Below are positions 49,226 through 58,485 of a stretch of DNA of 64,000 nt, piece by piece. The position numbers were made by a program, and so were the translations under genes. This DNA is from Methanococcus aeolicus Nankai-3. Lineage in GTDB: Archaea > AGJL01 > Methanococci > Methanococcales > Methanococcaceae. The stretch covers positions 994,563 to 1,058,562 of the forward strand of contig NC_009635.1 of the NCBI RefSeq assembly GCF_000017185.1. The letters are read 5' to 3'. The notes beneath the pieces are model-generated. The model did no database searches, was not told the DNA's origin, and worked only from the letters and a program-made list of their open reading frames with translations. Each line of letters starts with the position of its first letter. Position 1 is the first letter of the stretch.

Positions 49226-50401
49226 ATGAACCTATTAAAAGATACCAAAACATTAATACTAATAGGATTTATTATCGCATCTGTGCTATTAATCGCATTT
49301 AAAGGAGTATCTTATGGTGTTGATTTAAGCGGGGGTTCGATAATAGTTCTAAAAACAGAAAAAGTATTGTCTGAAAGCGAAATGGCTACTACGACAGAAA
49401 TATTGTCAAGTAGGTTAAATGCCAATGGTTTGAGCGATATATCTGTATATCCTCGTGGAACCAGTGAAATAGTTGTCGAGATTCCAAAAGGCGTAGATTT
49501 AGAAAGAATAAAGCAAATATTAACTCAACAGGGAGTATTTTATGCCAAAATAGATGGAAAAATTGCATACACTGGGCAGGATGTAGCTTATGTCCAGGAA
49601 CCTGGAATGACCGGAAATGGATATGGGGTTAATTTTAAACTTACAAATGATGGGGCCAAAAAATTCGCCGAAGTTGCATATGGAATGGGGGGAACTCCTG
49701 TTGAATTATATATGGATGATAAATTAATAAGTAGTCCAGTATTATCCCAGGGTCTTGCAGATGGAAACCTTCACCCCGACCAGGTGATAACGGTGGCAGG
49801 AAGTAGCCCTACAAAAGATGACGAAAATGAAGCATGGATGATATATACATCGCTAAAATCTGGTTCGCTCCCCGTTAAAGTTAATATAGAATATATAAGT
49901 TCGGTATCTCCAACATTAGGAGAAGAATTTATAAAAGGTTCCATAATAGCAGGATTATTTGCATTCCTTGCAGTTGGTGTAGTTATTGCAGTTAGGTATA
50001 AAACGCCCACAATAGTTATTCCAATATTAATCACCTGTATATCTGAGGTATTAATTATTTTAGGATTTGCATCACTTATCGGGTGGAAATTAGACCTTGC
50101 GTCTATTGCAGGAATTGTTGCATCAGTTGGGACTGGTGTAGATGACCAAATTGTAATTACTGATGAAACCATTTCAGGAGAAAGCAATAGAATTAAAAGA
50201 AGTATGAACAGGGCATTCTTTATTATATTCGCAGCAGCAGGAACCACAATAGCTGCAATGTTACCATTATTCTTTATGAGTATAGGTATGTTAAGAGGTT
50301 TTGCCATAACTACAATAGTTGGTGTTTTAATTGGTATATTTATCACAAGACCTGCATTTGCAAGTATGATAAAATATGTAATGAAAAAATATAATTATTA
50401 A
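49226..50401 (+). CDS. secD: Protein-export membrane protein SecD
   Basis: 391 residues, shorter than the bacterial SecD but normal for archaea. N-terminal membrane segment (LILIGFIIASVLLIAF), the DLSGGSIIVLKTEK motif (~32), an extracytoplasmic domain up to ~230 and five C-terminal membrane segments with SVGTGVDDQIVITDE (~305), the counterpart of the SecF D-containing helix. Leader AAGGGATATC before ATG. It works with SecF, encoded just upstream. Confidence 0.92.
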   Translation: MNLLKDTKTLILIGFIIASVLLIAFKGVSYGVDLSGGSIIVLKTEKVLSESEMATTTEILSSRLNANGLSDISVYPRGTSEIVVEIPKGVDLERIKQILTQQGVFYAKIDGKIAYTGQDVAYVQEPGMTGNGYGVNFKLTNDGAKKFAEVAYGMGGTPVELYMDDKLISSPVLSQGLADGNLHPDQVITVAGSSPTKDDENEAWMIYTSLKSGSLPVKVNIEYISSVSPTLGEEFIKGSIIAGLFAFLAVGVVIAVRYKTPTIVIPILITCISEVLIILGFASLIGWKLDLASIAGIVASVGTGVDDQIVITDETISGESNRIKRSMNRAFFIIFAAAGTTIAAMLPLFFMSIGMLRGFAITTIVGVLIGIFITRPAFASMIKYVMKKYNY

Positions 50402-50486
50402 TTAATTATTTCTATTTTTTATTTTTTTTATAATATATTTATTTATATTGATGCCCCATAATAGGGAGCTCCATAAAATAAATTTA

Positions 50487-50618
50487 TATAGTATGTTTAG
50501 AAACTATTGAATAAAAGGTTTAAATACTATTTTGGGTTTTATTATTTGCTACAATACATTAATTGATATTTTAAGATACAGTAGGTCAGTAAAGAACCTT
50601 CTTTCCGAACATACCATA
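50487..50618. repeat. Terminal-inverted-repeat element, family B
   Basis: Left TATAGTATGTTTAGAAA, right inverted TATGGTATGTTCGGAAAG; the arms also share AAAGGTT/AACCTTT further in. It ends 46 bp before the start of the UPF0104 gene. No coding frame of its own. Confidence 0.55.
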
Positions 50619-50664
50619 ATTGGAATTTTTAAAAAATACCATAAATTTACTAAATCGGGGAACT

Positions 50665-51681
50665 ATGAGAACAAAGATAAAAAAAATATTAAAAAATATA
50701 TTGTTGTGGGGGTTAGGTTTTAGCATAATATTTTTAATTATTAATTATATTGGTATTTCGGATGTAATTTCTATATTTTTATCGATTAATATAGCAATAT
50801 ATTTATTTGCTATTATTTTATATTTTATAATGGTATTTACAATCGTAATTCGGTGGAAATATTTACTCAATATGAATAATTATAATGCTTCGCTAAAAAA
50901 TTTATTTTTATTATCTATGATGGGACAATTTATTAATAATATTACCCCCTCTATGAAGGGGGGCAGTGAGCCATTTAGAGCACATTATTTATCTAAATTA
51001 GAAAATATTCCAAAACATATATCCTATTCAAGTGTAGCCATTGAAAGGTTATTGGATACAATTGTATTTCTAATATTATCATTATTTTTAATTGTTTATT
51101 TTGTAAGTAATGGAATACAATATGCAAATTTTCTCATATTAATGTGGGGAATTGTTATGGGCATATCATTGCTATTGATATATTTGGCAATGCACAAATC
51201 ACTGCTTTATAAATGTATCTTAAAAATATTAAAAATAGGCTCAATATTTTCAATATCTTACCATATCGACGAAGAGGGGATAAAAAAATCCATAAAATTA
51301 TTTCAAGATAACATTAGATTATTTAATAAAAATAAATCAAAAATGGCAATTCCTTTTATATTATCTTTTATGTGGTGGATATTAGATATTATTAGAGTAT
51401 ATATATTATTTATTGCAATAAAAAGTAATATTTCATATATTGGAGTAATTTCAACATATTTGGTATCATTACTTGCTGGAATGGTGCCGACACTACCTGG
51501 TGGTTTGGGGGCTTCTGATGCCGTAATGATTGGAATGTATTCTTTATTCGAGATTCCTCAGTCGGAAGCTGCCGCAGGAGCTATATTGGATAGAAGTATA
51601 TCTTATGGACTTGCCACTATTGTTGGAGCACTATCATTCAAAATAATAAAAGACAAAGCAAAAAAACTAAAAAATAAGTGA
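50665..51681 (+). CDS. UPF0104 / lysylphosphatidylglycerol synthase-type membrane protein (flippase-like)
   Basis: 338 residues with about eight membrane segments. The conserved features of the family are MMGQFINNITPSMKGGSEPFRA (around residue 90), YSSVAIERLLDT (~125) and MVPTLPGGLGASDAVMIG (~275), the last two facing each other in the membrane. It lacks the C-terminal aminoacyl-transfer domain of MprF, so it is probably a flippase for a lipid or lipid-linked glycan. The start at ATG 50665 after GGGGAACT is preferred to one 15 codons upstream. The next gene starts 4 bp after its stop. Confidence 0.82.
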   Translation: MRTKIKKILKNILLWGLGFSIIFLIINYIGISDVISIFLSINIAIYLFAIILYFIMVFTIVIRWKYLLNMNNYNASLKNLFLLSMMGQFINNITPSMKGGSEPFRAHYLSKLENIPKHISYSSVAIERLLDTIVFLILSLFLIVYFVSNGIQYANFLILMWGIVMGISLLLIYLAMHKSLLYKCILKILKIGSIFSISYHIDEEGIKKSIKLFQDNIRLFNKNKSKMAIPFILSFMWWILDIIRVYILFIAIKSNISYIGVISTYLVSLLAGMVPTLPGGLGASDAVMIGMYSLFEIPQSEAAAGAILDRSISYGLATIVGALSFKIIKDKAKKLKNK

Positions 51682-51685
51682 TAAT

Positions 51686-52105
51686 ATGATGATAAATGTA
51701 ACAACTGGAAGAATAATAAAATCTCTTGAAGCATTTAAAGGTTCAAAACCCATTTATGAAAAAAATGGACTATTAATAGTTAGAAGTGTATGTAGAGATA
51801 AAAAATTTGAAGAATTTGATTCAATTAAAGAATATCTTAAAAGTAAGTTGGTAGAAAATAAGTTGGAGCTCCCAGATGATGAAGATATTAACATATTTAT
51901 TGAAAAAATTGATGAAAAAATTGGAGAAGGTAGCGACATATATCCTGATGCCTTTGGATTTGAAATGTTAAAAAAATCTTTTGAAAATATGGGTTGTGAA
52001 TGTGATTATATTATTGGAAAAAAAGGAGAATTATTTGTTGGAATATGTTTATGGTATGATAAAGTAGTAAAAAAACCCATATTTGTAGAAGTTATATGTT
52101 GCTAA
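51686..52105 (+). CDS. Conserved hypothetical protein of methanogens (DUF2120-like)
   Basis: 139 residues, soluble. Starts MMINVTTGRIIKSLEAFKGS, a pattern I associate weakly with DUF2120, a methanogen-restricted family of unknown function. Contains a C-terminal cluster of cysteines (MGCECDYI and ICC at the end). It begins 4 bp after the UPF0104 gene, so it is translationally coupled with it. No catalytic motif visible. Confidence 0.6.
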   Translation: MMINVTTGRIIKSLEAFKGSKPIYEKNGLLIVRSVCRDKKFEEFDSIKEYLKSKLVENKLELPDDEDINIFIEKIDEKIGEGSDIYPDAFGFEMLKKSFENMGCECDYIIGKKGELFVGICLWYDKVVKKPIFVEVICC

Positions 52106-52130
52106 ATAGGGATTAATATACATTAATATA

Positions 52131-52793
52131 TTAATATTTCGTTTTAGTTTTCTCTATAAATTCTATTACTTTATCTATTCCTTCATTATTTTTTATAGAT
52201 GTTAATAATACTCCCATTTCTTTATTTAACTTTTTTGCATCTTCTCGCATCTTTATTGGGTCAGCTCCTACGGCGTCTGCAATATCTATTTTATTTATAA
52301 TGGTTAAATCTGCTGTTTTAAATATTTCCGGATGTTTTTCTACTGTATCGTCTCCTTCGGTTACGCTAATAACCACTATTCTTTTATGAGTTCCTAAATC
52401 AAAATCAGCAGGACATATGAGATTTCCTACATTTTCTATAAATAATATATCGATATTCTCTAAATCTAAATCATTAAAAGCATGTTTAACTAAATGGGCA
52501 TCTAAATGACATTCTTTTCCTGTATTTAATGGTATCACTTGCACTCCATGTCGTTTTAATCTATCTGCATCATATTTTGCTATTACATCTCCTGCAATAC
52601 AGGCCACATTATATTTATCCTTTAAATTATCTATTAATTTTTCTATTAAAAGGGTTTTTCCACTACCTGTTGCCCCCATAAAGTCAAATGCAATTATATT
52701 ATTTTCATTTAATAATTTTCTAATTTTATCTGCTCGTTTTTTATTTACTTTTAATAAATCTTTTCCGATATCTGCCACACTGACAAAATGCAT
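52131..52793 (-). CDS. hypB: Hydrogenase nickel incorporation GTPase HypB
   Basis: 220 residues. G1 FMGATGSGKT (40-47), metal/switch residues CHLDAHLVKHA (~98; the Cys-His cluster that binds nickel or zinc at the dimer interface), LIFIENVGNLICPADFD (~118) and NKID (~165). It delivers nickel to [NiFe]-hydrogenases with HypA. The start is ATG 52793 after GTGGTGATAAT; the frame stays open 33 codons upstream, but there is no leader there. hypA is not adjacent. It converges with the preceding gene. Confidence 0.93.
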   Translation of the reverse strand: MHFVSVADIGKDLLKVNKKRADKIRKLLNENNIIAFDFMGATGSGKTLLIEKLIDNLKDKYNVACIAGDVIAKYDADRLKRHGVQVIPLNTGKECHLDAHLVKHAFNDLDLENIDILFIENVGNLICPADFDLGTHKRIVVISVTEGDDTVEKHPEIFKTADLTIINKIDIADAVGADPIKMREDAKKLNKEMGVLLTSIKNNEGIDKVIEFIEKTKTKY

Positions 52794-53129
52794 ATTATCA
52801 CCACATTTATATAATAATGAAAAATAATGTATAATCAATGTAAAGTATATAATATGTTCAAAATATATGTTCTCTAATGTCCTAATTATCATACTGATTT
52901 GTTATAACGGGATAGAGAATTTGGGGAACAATATGTTATTATGTATAAAGTATATTATAATTATGATATATTGTAAATTATAAATATAGGTATAATGTAT
53001 TATCAAAATAAAATAATATATTTATTGTATATAAATTATAATTATTAGATAAATTAATAAGGAGTATCGAACTTAATTATAATATTACGAATAATAATTC
53101 TTTTAAAAATAATACATTATGGTGTAAAT
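52794..53129. other. Intergenic region between hypB and the M50 protease gene
   Basis: 336 bp, AT-rich, divergent. No gene, tRNA or repeat terminus is visible. TATGATATATTG-like promoter elements lie near 52960-52975 but cannot be assigned. Confidence 0.4.
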
Positions 53130-53720
53130 ATGATGGATTTATTTAAATTTAATTCTATTGAAATTAGAGATTTGGCAGTTTCAACTTTTGCAATTGCTTT
53201 AATATTTGCCTGGAATGGCGGGAGCATAATTCCCATAATAAATATGAATTTTATAATTACATTTATAGTAATACTTATCGCCGTTGGAACTGGTTTTGTA
53301 TTGCATGAATTGGCACATAGAACAGTAGCCAGACATTTTGGAGCAATAAGCGAATTTAGAGCTTGGTATAATGGATTAGCTATTGCATTGGTATTAAAAA
53401 TACTTATTGGAACAACATTTATAGCCCCTGGTGCTGTTTATATTTGGAAAGATTATTTAACATCTCGTGAAAATGGATTAATCTCTATTGCTGGACCACT
53501 TACAAATGTAGCTTTGGCTATTGTATTTTATATGTTTTATTTAATGCATATTCCGATAATATCGGACATAGGATACCATGGATACTACATAAACATATTT
53601 CTTGCTGGATTCAACATGATACCGATACCACCATTTGATGGAAGTAAAATTTTAAGTTGGAATCCAAAAATTTATTTATTAACTACAATTCCATTGGCAT
53701 ATTTGATATTTTTCCATTAA
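53130..53720 (+). CDS. Site-2-type M50 membrane metalloprotease
   Basis: 196 residues, five or so membrane segments. HELAH at ~68-72 is the HExxH zinc site inside a membrane helix, SIAGPLTN (~120) follows, and NMIPIPPFDGSKIL (~162) holds the NxxPxxxxDG motif with the third ligand Asp. It cleaves membrane-embedded substrates. No PDZ domain. The scpA gene starts 9 bp after its stop, so the two are cotranscribed, an arrangement without an obvious functional link. The start could be the first or second ATG at 53130/53133. Confidence 0.88.
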   Translation: MMDLFKFNSIEIRDLAVSTFAIALIFAWNGGSIIPIINMNFIITFIVILIAVGTGFVLHELAHRTVARHFGAISEFRAWYNGLAIALVLKILIGTTFIAPGAVYIWKDYLTSRENGLISIAGPLTNVALAIVFYMFYLMHIPIISDIGYHGYYINIFLAGFNMIPIPPFDGSKILSWNPKIYLLTTIPLAYLIFFH

Positions 53721-53729
53721 GGGGGTATT

Positions 53730-54485
53730 ATGGAATATAATAACAATACAAATAACAATACAGAACAAAACAATGATAATAACGAAATTTACAAAGATGG
53801 GGGTTTTGAGCTCTGGATTAGGATTATTAAGGAAAGTATTGATAAAAAAAATATAGAGCCGTGGAATATCAATATATCCGAAATAGCTGATGAATATATA
53901 AAAACTATCAGGGAGCTCCGTCAATTTGATATAAGATTGTCCGCCGATGTGGTGCTTGTTGGTAGTGTGCTATTAAGAATGAAATCACAAATATTATATG
54001 GGGAATGTGAAAACACATTCAATGATGACAAAGAAGACCTAGAAATAGAATCCGAAGGTGAAGAATTTGGAGAATATTACGAAGATGACAACAATATCGA
54101 AATAAACGAAAATTTAGAAGACAAAAATGATAAAAAGGGGAAAAAAGGGAAAAAGGAAAAAACAATTACATTTAATGATTTAATTAATACATTAAAATCC
54201 GAACTTGATAAAGCCAAAAAACCTAAAAAATTCAAAAATAAAACAAAAGGAACTGCTGCTGTGTTTGAACTTATGGAGGACCTTGAAGAGGAAGAAGATA
54301 TTTCTGATATAATGGAATATCTTTTAAAGGAGCTCCACTGCGGAGAGATTATATTTCAAAAAAAATTCCAAAATCCAAAAGATATTGTAAAGAATTTTTT
54401 ACCCTCCCTTTATCTTGCAAACGATGGAACCATTGAAATTTATCAGAAAGAATTATTTAAAGAGATTATTTTAAAATGTAAATAA
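53730..54485 (+). CDS. scpA: Segregation and condensation protein A
   Basis: 251 residues. ScpA/kleisin pattern: N-terminal GFELWIRIIKESIDKKNIEPWNINISEIADEYI, which binds the SMC neck; ADVVLVGSVLLRMKSQIL; and a C-terminal winged helix (DISDIMEYLLKELHCGEIIFQ, FLPSLYLANDGTIEIYQ). The middle (~105-160) is a low-complexity segment, first acidic then Lys/Gly-rich, acting as the flexible kleisin linker. It partners with SMC (13470) in this window. It starts 9 bp after the M50 protease gene. The first ~16 residues are Asn-rich. Confidence 0.9.
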   Translation: MEYNNNTNNNTEQNNDNNEIYKDGGFELWIRIIKESIDKKNIEPWNINISEIADEYIKTIRELRQFDIRLSADVVLVGSVLLRMKSQILYGECENTFNDDKEDLEIESEGEEFGEYYEDDNNIEINENLEDKNDKKGKKGKKEKTITFNDLINTLKSELDKAKKPKKFKNKTKGTAAVFELMEDLEEEEDISDIMEYLLKELHCGEIIFQKKFQNPKDIVKNFLPSLYLANDGTIEIYQKELFKEIILKCK

Positions 54486-54491
54486 CAATAT

Positions 54492-54751
54492 ATAGTCAAT
54501 CTTCGGCCTTTTTCATAAATATGCTATGATGAAAAGCTAAAATCTTATATCATAATAAATTAGGAAATTCATTTACAAAAGCTATGCTTTTGTATAAAAT
54601 CCTAAAAGGATTTTATTTAATAATTCTCAAAATCGCAAAGCGATTTTTACGACATGCAATAATCAGAGATTATTGAATCCCGGGGGGACCTCAAAATTCC
54701 AGAGGAATTTTTACGATATGACGGATAAGGGATGGTTATTGAACTTACTAT
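54492..54751. repeat. Terminal-inverted-repeat element, family A (copy 7), packed with hairpins
   Basis: Left ATAGTCAATCTTCGGCCTTT, right inverted ATAGTAAGTTCAATAACCAT. Inside are serial hairpins: ACAAAAGC/GCTTTTGT, AAAATCC/GGATTTT, AAAATCG/CGATTTT, ATAATC/GATTAT and AAAATTCC/GGAATTTT. Several segments match copy 6 almost word for word. It lies between scpA and the thermosome gene. Confidence 0.75.
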
Positions 54752-54797
54752 AATAGAAGTTATGCATCAGAACAGAGCATAAAACTCCATAAAATAA

Positions 54798-54836
54798 TTG
54801 TGCAGTTAAATTGCACAACATAATAATATTTATATA
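54798..54836 (+). promoter_or_regulatory. Thermosome promoter with an upstream dyad
   Basis: TTGTGCA at 54798-54804 and TGCACAA at 54812-54818 are perfect inverted arms with a 7-bp spacer. They end 10 bp before a TTTATATA box (54829-54836). The start codon is about 140 bp further down. The dyad position, just upstream of the BRE/TATA, fits an activator or heat-shock regulator site; no known archaeal operator is claimed. Confidence 0.5.
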
Positions 54837-54975
54837 GAAGTTCATAAACATATACATACCGTTAGAGTAGAATATATATGAAATCTACTAAAATCCTACT
54901 ACCTATCCTAATAACATAGATAACTATTTTATAAAAATAAAAAAAATCAACATACAGAAAAAAGGTGATTTAATT

Positions 54976-56607
54976 ATGTCAGGACCTACAAATGTAATGC
55001 CAGAACATGTAAAAAGATACATGGGAAGAGATGCTCAAAGAATGAACATATTAGCAGGAAGAATTATTGCGGAAACAGTTAGATCAACATTAGGGCCAAA
55101 AGGAATGGACAAAATGTTAGTTGATGATTTAGGGGACATAGTTATCACAAACGACGGTGTAACAATCTTAAAAGAAATGAGTGTTGAACACCCAGCTGCA
55201 AAAATGTTAATTGAAGTAGCTAAAACACAGGAGAAGGAAGTAGGTGACGGAACCACATCCGCAGTTATCGTAGCAGGAGAATTATTAAGAAAAGCAGAAG
55301 AATTATTAGACCAAAATGTTCATCCAACAATGATAATCAAAGGATACCAGTTAGCACTTGGAAAAGTTCAGAGCATATTAAAAGATATGGCTACAACAGT
55401 TGATGTAGAAGATAAAGAATTATTAAAGAAAATTGCCATGACTGCAATTACAGGAAAAGGAGCTGAAAAGGCAAAAGGACATATAGCAGAAATCATTGTA
55501 GATGCTGTAACCTCAGTTGTTGATGGAGATGGTAAAATCGACACAGACCTCATAAAAATAGAGAAAAAAGAAGGAATTGCTGTTGAGGAAACATCACTAA
55601 TTAAAGGAATCTTAATCGACAAAGAAAGAGTAAATCCACAAATGCCTAAAAAAGTTGAAGATGCAAAAATCGCATTATTAAACTGCCCAATTGAAATAAA
55701 AAGCACAGAAACAGATGCAAAAATCAGCATAACCGACCCTACGAAAATGATGGAATTCATTGAACAAGAAGAAAAAATGTTAAAAGACATGGTTGAAGAA
55801 ATAAAAGCATCTGGTGCTAATGTATTAGTATGTCAAAAAGGAATTGATGACTTAGCTCAGCACTACCTAGCAAAAGCTGGAATATTAGCAATTAGAAGAG
55901 TTAAAAAATCAGACATTGAAAAATTAACAAAAGCGACAGGAGCTAACATTATTTCAAACATTAAAGATTTAACAGCTGATGATTTAGGGGAAGCTGGCGT
56001 TGTAGTAGAAGAAAAAGTTGCCGGAGACAATATGATATTTGTAAAAGAATGCAAACACCCAAAAGCTGTTACAATCTTAGTTAGAGGAACAACAGAGCAT
56101 GTAGTTGATGAAGTAGCAAGAGCTATTGATGATGCTATTGGAGTTGTTTCATGCACAATCGAAGATGGAAAAATAGTAGCAGGTGGTGGAGCTGTTGAAG
56201 TTGAAACTGCTATGAGATTAAGAGAATTCGCTGACTCCGTAAGCGGAAGAGAGCAATTAGCAGTTAAAGGATTTGCTGACGCTTTGGAAGTAATACCAAG
56301 AACACTAGCAGAAAATGCTGGATTAGATGCTATTGAAATGTTAGTTAATTTAAGAGCTAAACATGCAACAGAAGGAAGCACAACATTTGGATTAAATGTA
56401 TTAACCGGAGAAGTTGAAGATATGGCTGCAAATGGAGTAGTTGAACCATTAAGAGTTAAAACACAAGCTATACAATCTGCAACAGAATCCGCTGAAATGT
56501 TATTAAGAATTGACGATGTAATTGCTGCTGAAAAATTAGGCGGTGGAGATATGCCTGCTGATATGGGCGGAATGGGAGGAATGGGCGGTATGCCAGGAAT
56601 GATGTAA
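54976..56607 (+). CDS. Thermosome subunit (group II chaperonin)
   Basis: 543 residues, full length. Family signatures: [22 protein letters not shown] (~38), [10 protein letters not shown] (~92), [10 protein letters not shown] (~155), [13 protein letters not shown] and the apical domain between ~215 and ~375, ending in the Gly/Met tail [13 protein letters not shown]. It folds proteins in a closed two-ring chamber with a built-in lid. AAAAGGTGATTTAATT precedes the ATG. It contains no GGAGCTCC. It is the only chaperonin gene in the window. Confidence 0.97.
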   Translation: MSGPTNVMPEHVKRYMGRDAQRMNILAGRIIAETVRSTLGPKGMDKMLVDDLGDIVITNDGVTILKEMSVEHPAAKMLIEVAKTQEKEVGDGTTSAVIVAGELLRKAEELLDQNVHPTMIIKGYQLALGKVQSILKDMATTVDVEDKELLKKIAMTAITGKGAEKAKGHIAEIIVDAVTSVVDGDGKIDTDLIKIEKKEGIAVEETSLIKGILIDKERVNPQMPKKVEDAKIALLNCPIEIKSTETDAKISITDPTKMMEFIEQEEKMLKDMVEEIKASGANVLVCQKGIDDLAQHYLAKAGILAIRRVKKSDIEKLTKATGANIISNIKDLTADDLGEAGVVVEEKVAGDNMIFVKECKHPKAVTILVRGTTEHVVDEVARAIDDAIGVVSCTIEDGKIVAGGGAVEVETAMRLREFADSVSGREQLAVKGFADALEVIPRTLAENAGLDAIEMLVNLRAKHATEGSTTFGLNVLTGEVEDMAANGVVEPLRVKTQAIQSATESAEMLLRIDDVIAAEKLGGGDMPADMGGMGGMGGMPGMM

Positions 56608-56800
56608 ATTTGATTTCCTCAATTCTTCCTTTTTTTATTTTTTTAAAATAATATATTTATAAATTTAAATACTATATTATAATAAGTAATGGATAGTGAA
56701 TAATATATAAATAAGCAATAGATAAATAAATAAAAATAATAGAATAAGTAAAAATAATAGATAATAAATAATAGACATTATCTGTTGTTATCAAAATATA

Positions 56801-58144
56801 TTAATTTAAAATATCTGTATTGTATCGTTTAATTCCTCCAATATTTTCCACAGTTCTTATAAGGGAGCTCCTCAAATTTTCTAAATCTTGTTTTTTAAAT
56901 GAATATATTCTAAATGTGATACTTTTATATCCTTCCTGTATGGGAGCTCCTTTATAAACATCAATTATTTCAATATTATATTTACTTTTTAATAATTCTA
57001 GTATTATATCAATGTCTATATTATCTTTAAATAAAAATGAAATATCATTATAATATTTTTTTAAATTTGCCTCCTTCCATTGTTTTAATTCTTCTTTTGT
57101 CATTAAATTGGTATTTGCAATGCTTAATTTTAAATCCTTGCCTTGTTTATCCAATATTATAAAATCATCAACTACATCTTTCACAATTCCAAAATGAACT
57201 TTATTGGAGTAGGCATGTTTTAAACCAGCCTCTTTACCAATTGATTTTTTTAGCTTATCTACTTCCCGAGTTATTGCCCCTACGGCTTTATCAGAATAAT
57301 TCATTCCTTTTATAGTTTCATTTCCAAAGTGTTTTGAGGATTCTTTCATTAGTTTTGCAAATGCTTCTCTGTCGTTGTTTTCAACTATTTCCTTTATTTT
57401 TTCGCACTCATTTATAAATGTTTGATGAATATCATTTATTTGTGGATTGTGCATCTGTATATCGGCATACAAATAAGGATTTTGCCCAATAATTCTTGCT
57501 ATAATATTTATCATTAATTCATATATTGGGGAGGCGTATTTTCGCGATTCTTTTATATCTATATTCAACTCCCTTAATGTCGAACCAAGAACTATATATG
57601 AATAATGAGTTAGTCCCTGAACAACGCCCATAATTTTATCATGTTTTTCTGGTGGAATTATAATTACCCGGGCCCCCTCTTCTTCAAAAAAGTTTTTTAT
57701 TTTAATAAACCAGGGGTTATTTTCATGTTCCTTGGTAGGTGGTGTTAATATAACAACCTGCCTTCTTAAAGATGGCGTAGAAGGTCCAAACATTGGATGG
57801 GTGGGCATTATAAATGTATCTTTTTTTGCATATTTTAACATGGCCTTTGTTGGAATTTCTTTTATAGAGGTAATATCCATTAAAACACAATTTTCCCTTA
57901 CATGGGGTGCCAACTCTTTAATCATCCATTCAGTAATATTTATAGGAACTGCCAAAATTACAATATCTCCTTTTTTTGTGGCTTCAATATTGTCCTGCGT
58001 ATATATTACCCCCAATTCTTTTTCAACTGCTTCTCCTTTTTCTTTATCTCTACCACTAACTATTACAGAATATCCTTTACTGCTTAAATATTTTGCAAAC
58101 CATTTCCCTAATCCATCTGTTCCGCCTATTATTGATATTATCAT
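56801..58144 (-). CDS. tyrA: Prephenate dehydrogenase with C-terminal FDX-ACB-like domain
   Basis: 447 residues. N-terminal nucleotide-binding fold IIGGTDGLGKWFAKYL (~5), VSGRDKEKG, then the helical dehydrogenase domain with PTHPMFGPSTPSL (~110) and QGLTHYSYIVLG (~185). It oxidises prephenate for tyrosine synthesis. Residues ~365-447 (DISFLF, then DVYKGAPIQEGYKSITFRI, ending IGGIKR) match the ferredoxin-fold anticodon-binding domain found at the end of PheRS-beta. In a tyrosine-pathway enzyme this could be a regulatory or RNA-binding module. Start ATG 58144 follows AAGGAATATT; the open frame upstream is not used. Confidence 0.85.
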   Translation of the reverse strand: MIISIIGGTDGLGKWFAKYLSSKGYSVIVSGRDKEKGEAVEKELGVIYTQDNIEATKKGDIVILAVPINITEWMIKELAPHVRENCVLMDITSIKEIPTKAMLKYAKKDTFIMPTHPMFGPSTPSLRRQVVILTPPTKEHENNPWFIKIKNFFEEEGARVIIIPPEKHDKIMGVVQGLTHYSYIVLGSTLRELNIDIKESRKYASPIYELMINIIARIIGQNPYLYADIQMHNPQINDIHQTFINECEKIKEIVENNDREAFAKLMKESSKHFGNETIKGMNYSDKAVGAITREVDKLKKSIGKEAGLKHAYSNKVHFGIVKDVVDDFIILDKQGKDLKLSIANTNLMTKEELKQWKEANLKKYYNDISFLFKDNIDIDIILELLKSKYNIEIIDVYKGAPIQEGYKSITFRIYSFKKQDLENLRSSLIRTVENIGGIKRYNTDILN

Positions 58145-58219
58145 AATATTCCTTTTTTTATTATTTTTTATTATATTGTATAAATAATGATATGATATAT
58201 TAGATAATTTATTATATAT

Positions 58220-58394
58220 ATAGTGAATCGACAGATAAATTAGGCTAATCAAAGATTGGCTAAACCCCGTGTGGGCTTTATTTTCAAAAAACCGTCGGTT
58301 TTTTTTCATCCGTCGATGTTCGTAGTATCCGAACATATTGCTAGTATTTTTCTTATATGCTATCCTTGAGGTATGGCGTCCGTCGATTTACTAT
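58220..58394. repeat. Terminal-inverted-repeat element, related to family A
   Basis: Left ATAGTGAATCGACAGA, right inverted ATAGTAAATCGACGGA (14 of 16 identical). Inside is a hairpin AAAACCG/CGGTTTT and ATGTTCG...CGAACAT. It lies between the tyrA start and tRNA-Cys. Ends resemble ATAGTCAATCTTCGGA of family A. Confidence 0.6.
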
Positions 58395-58485
58395 GGTATG
58401 TTTGGGTAGATATGTTCGGAGCTCTTGTAATAATAAAATTCATAAATTCACCAATATTTTATGACACATTACATACTTACCCACC

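Noticed and set aside
50532-50723. 63-residue open frame upstream of the UPF0104 gene
   Set aside because: Mostly repeat element sequence, no leader, and it overlaps the real gene in another frame.
56801-58336. 64-residue N-terminal extension of TyrA
   Set aside because: No leader at the upstream codon; the Rossmann fold starts right after ATG 58144, which has AAGGAATATT before it.
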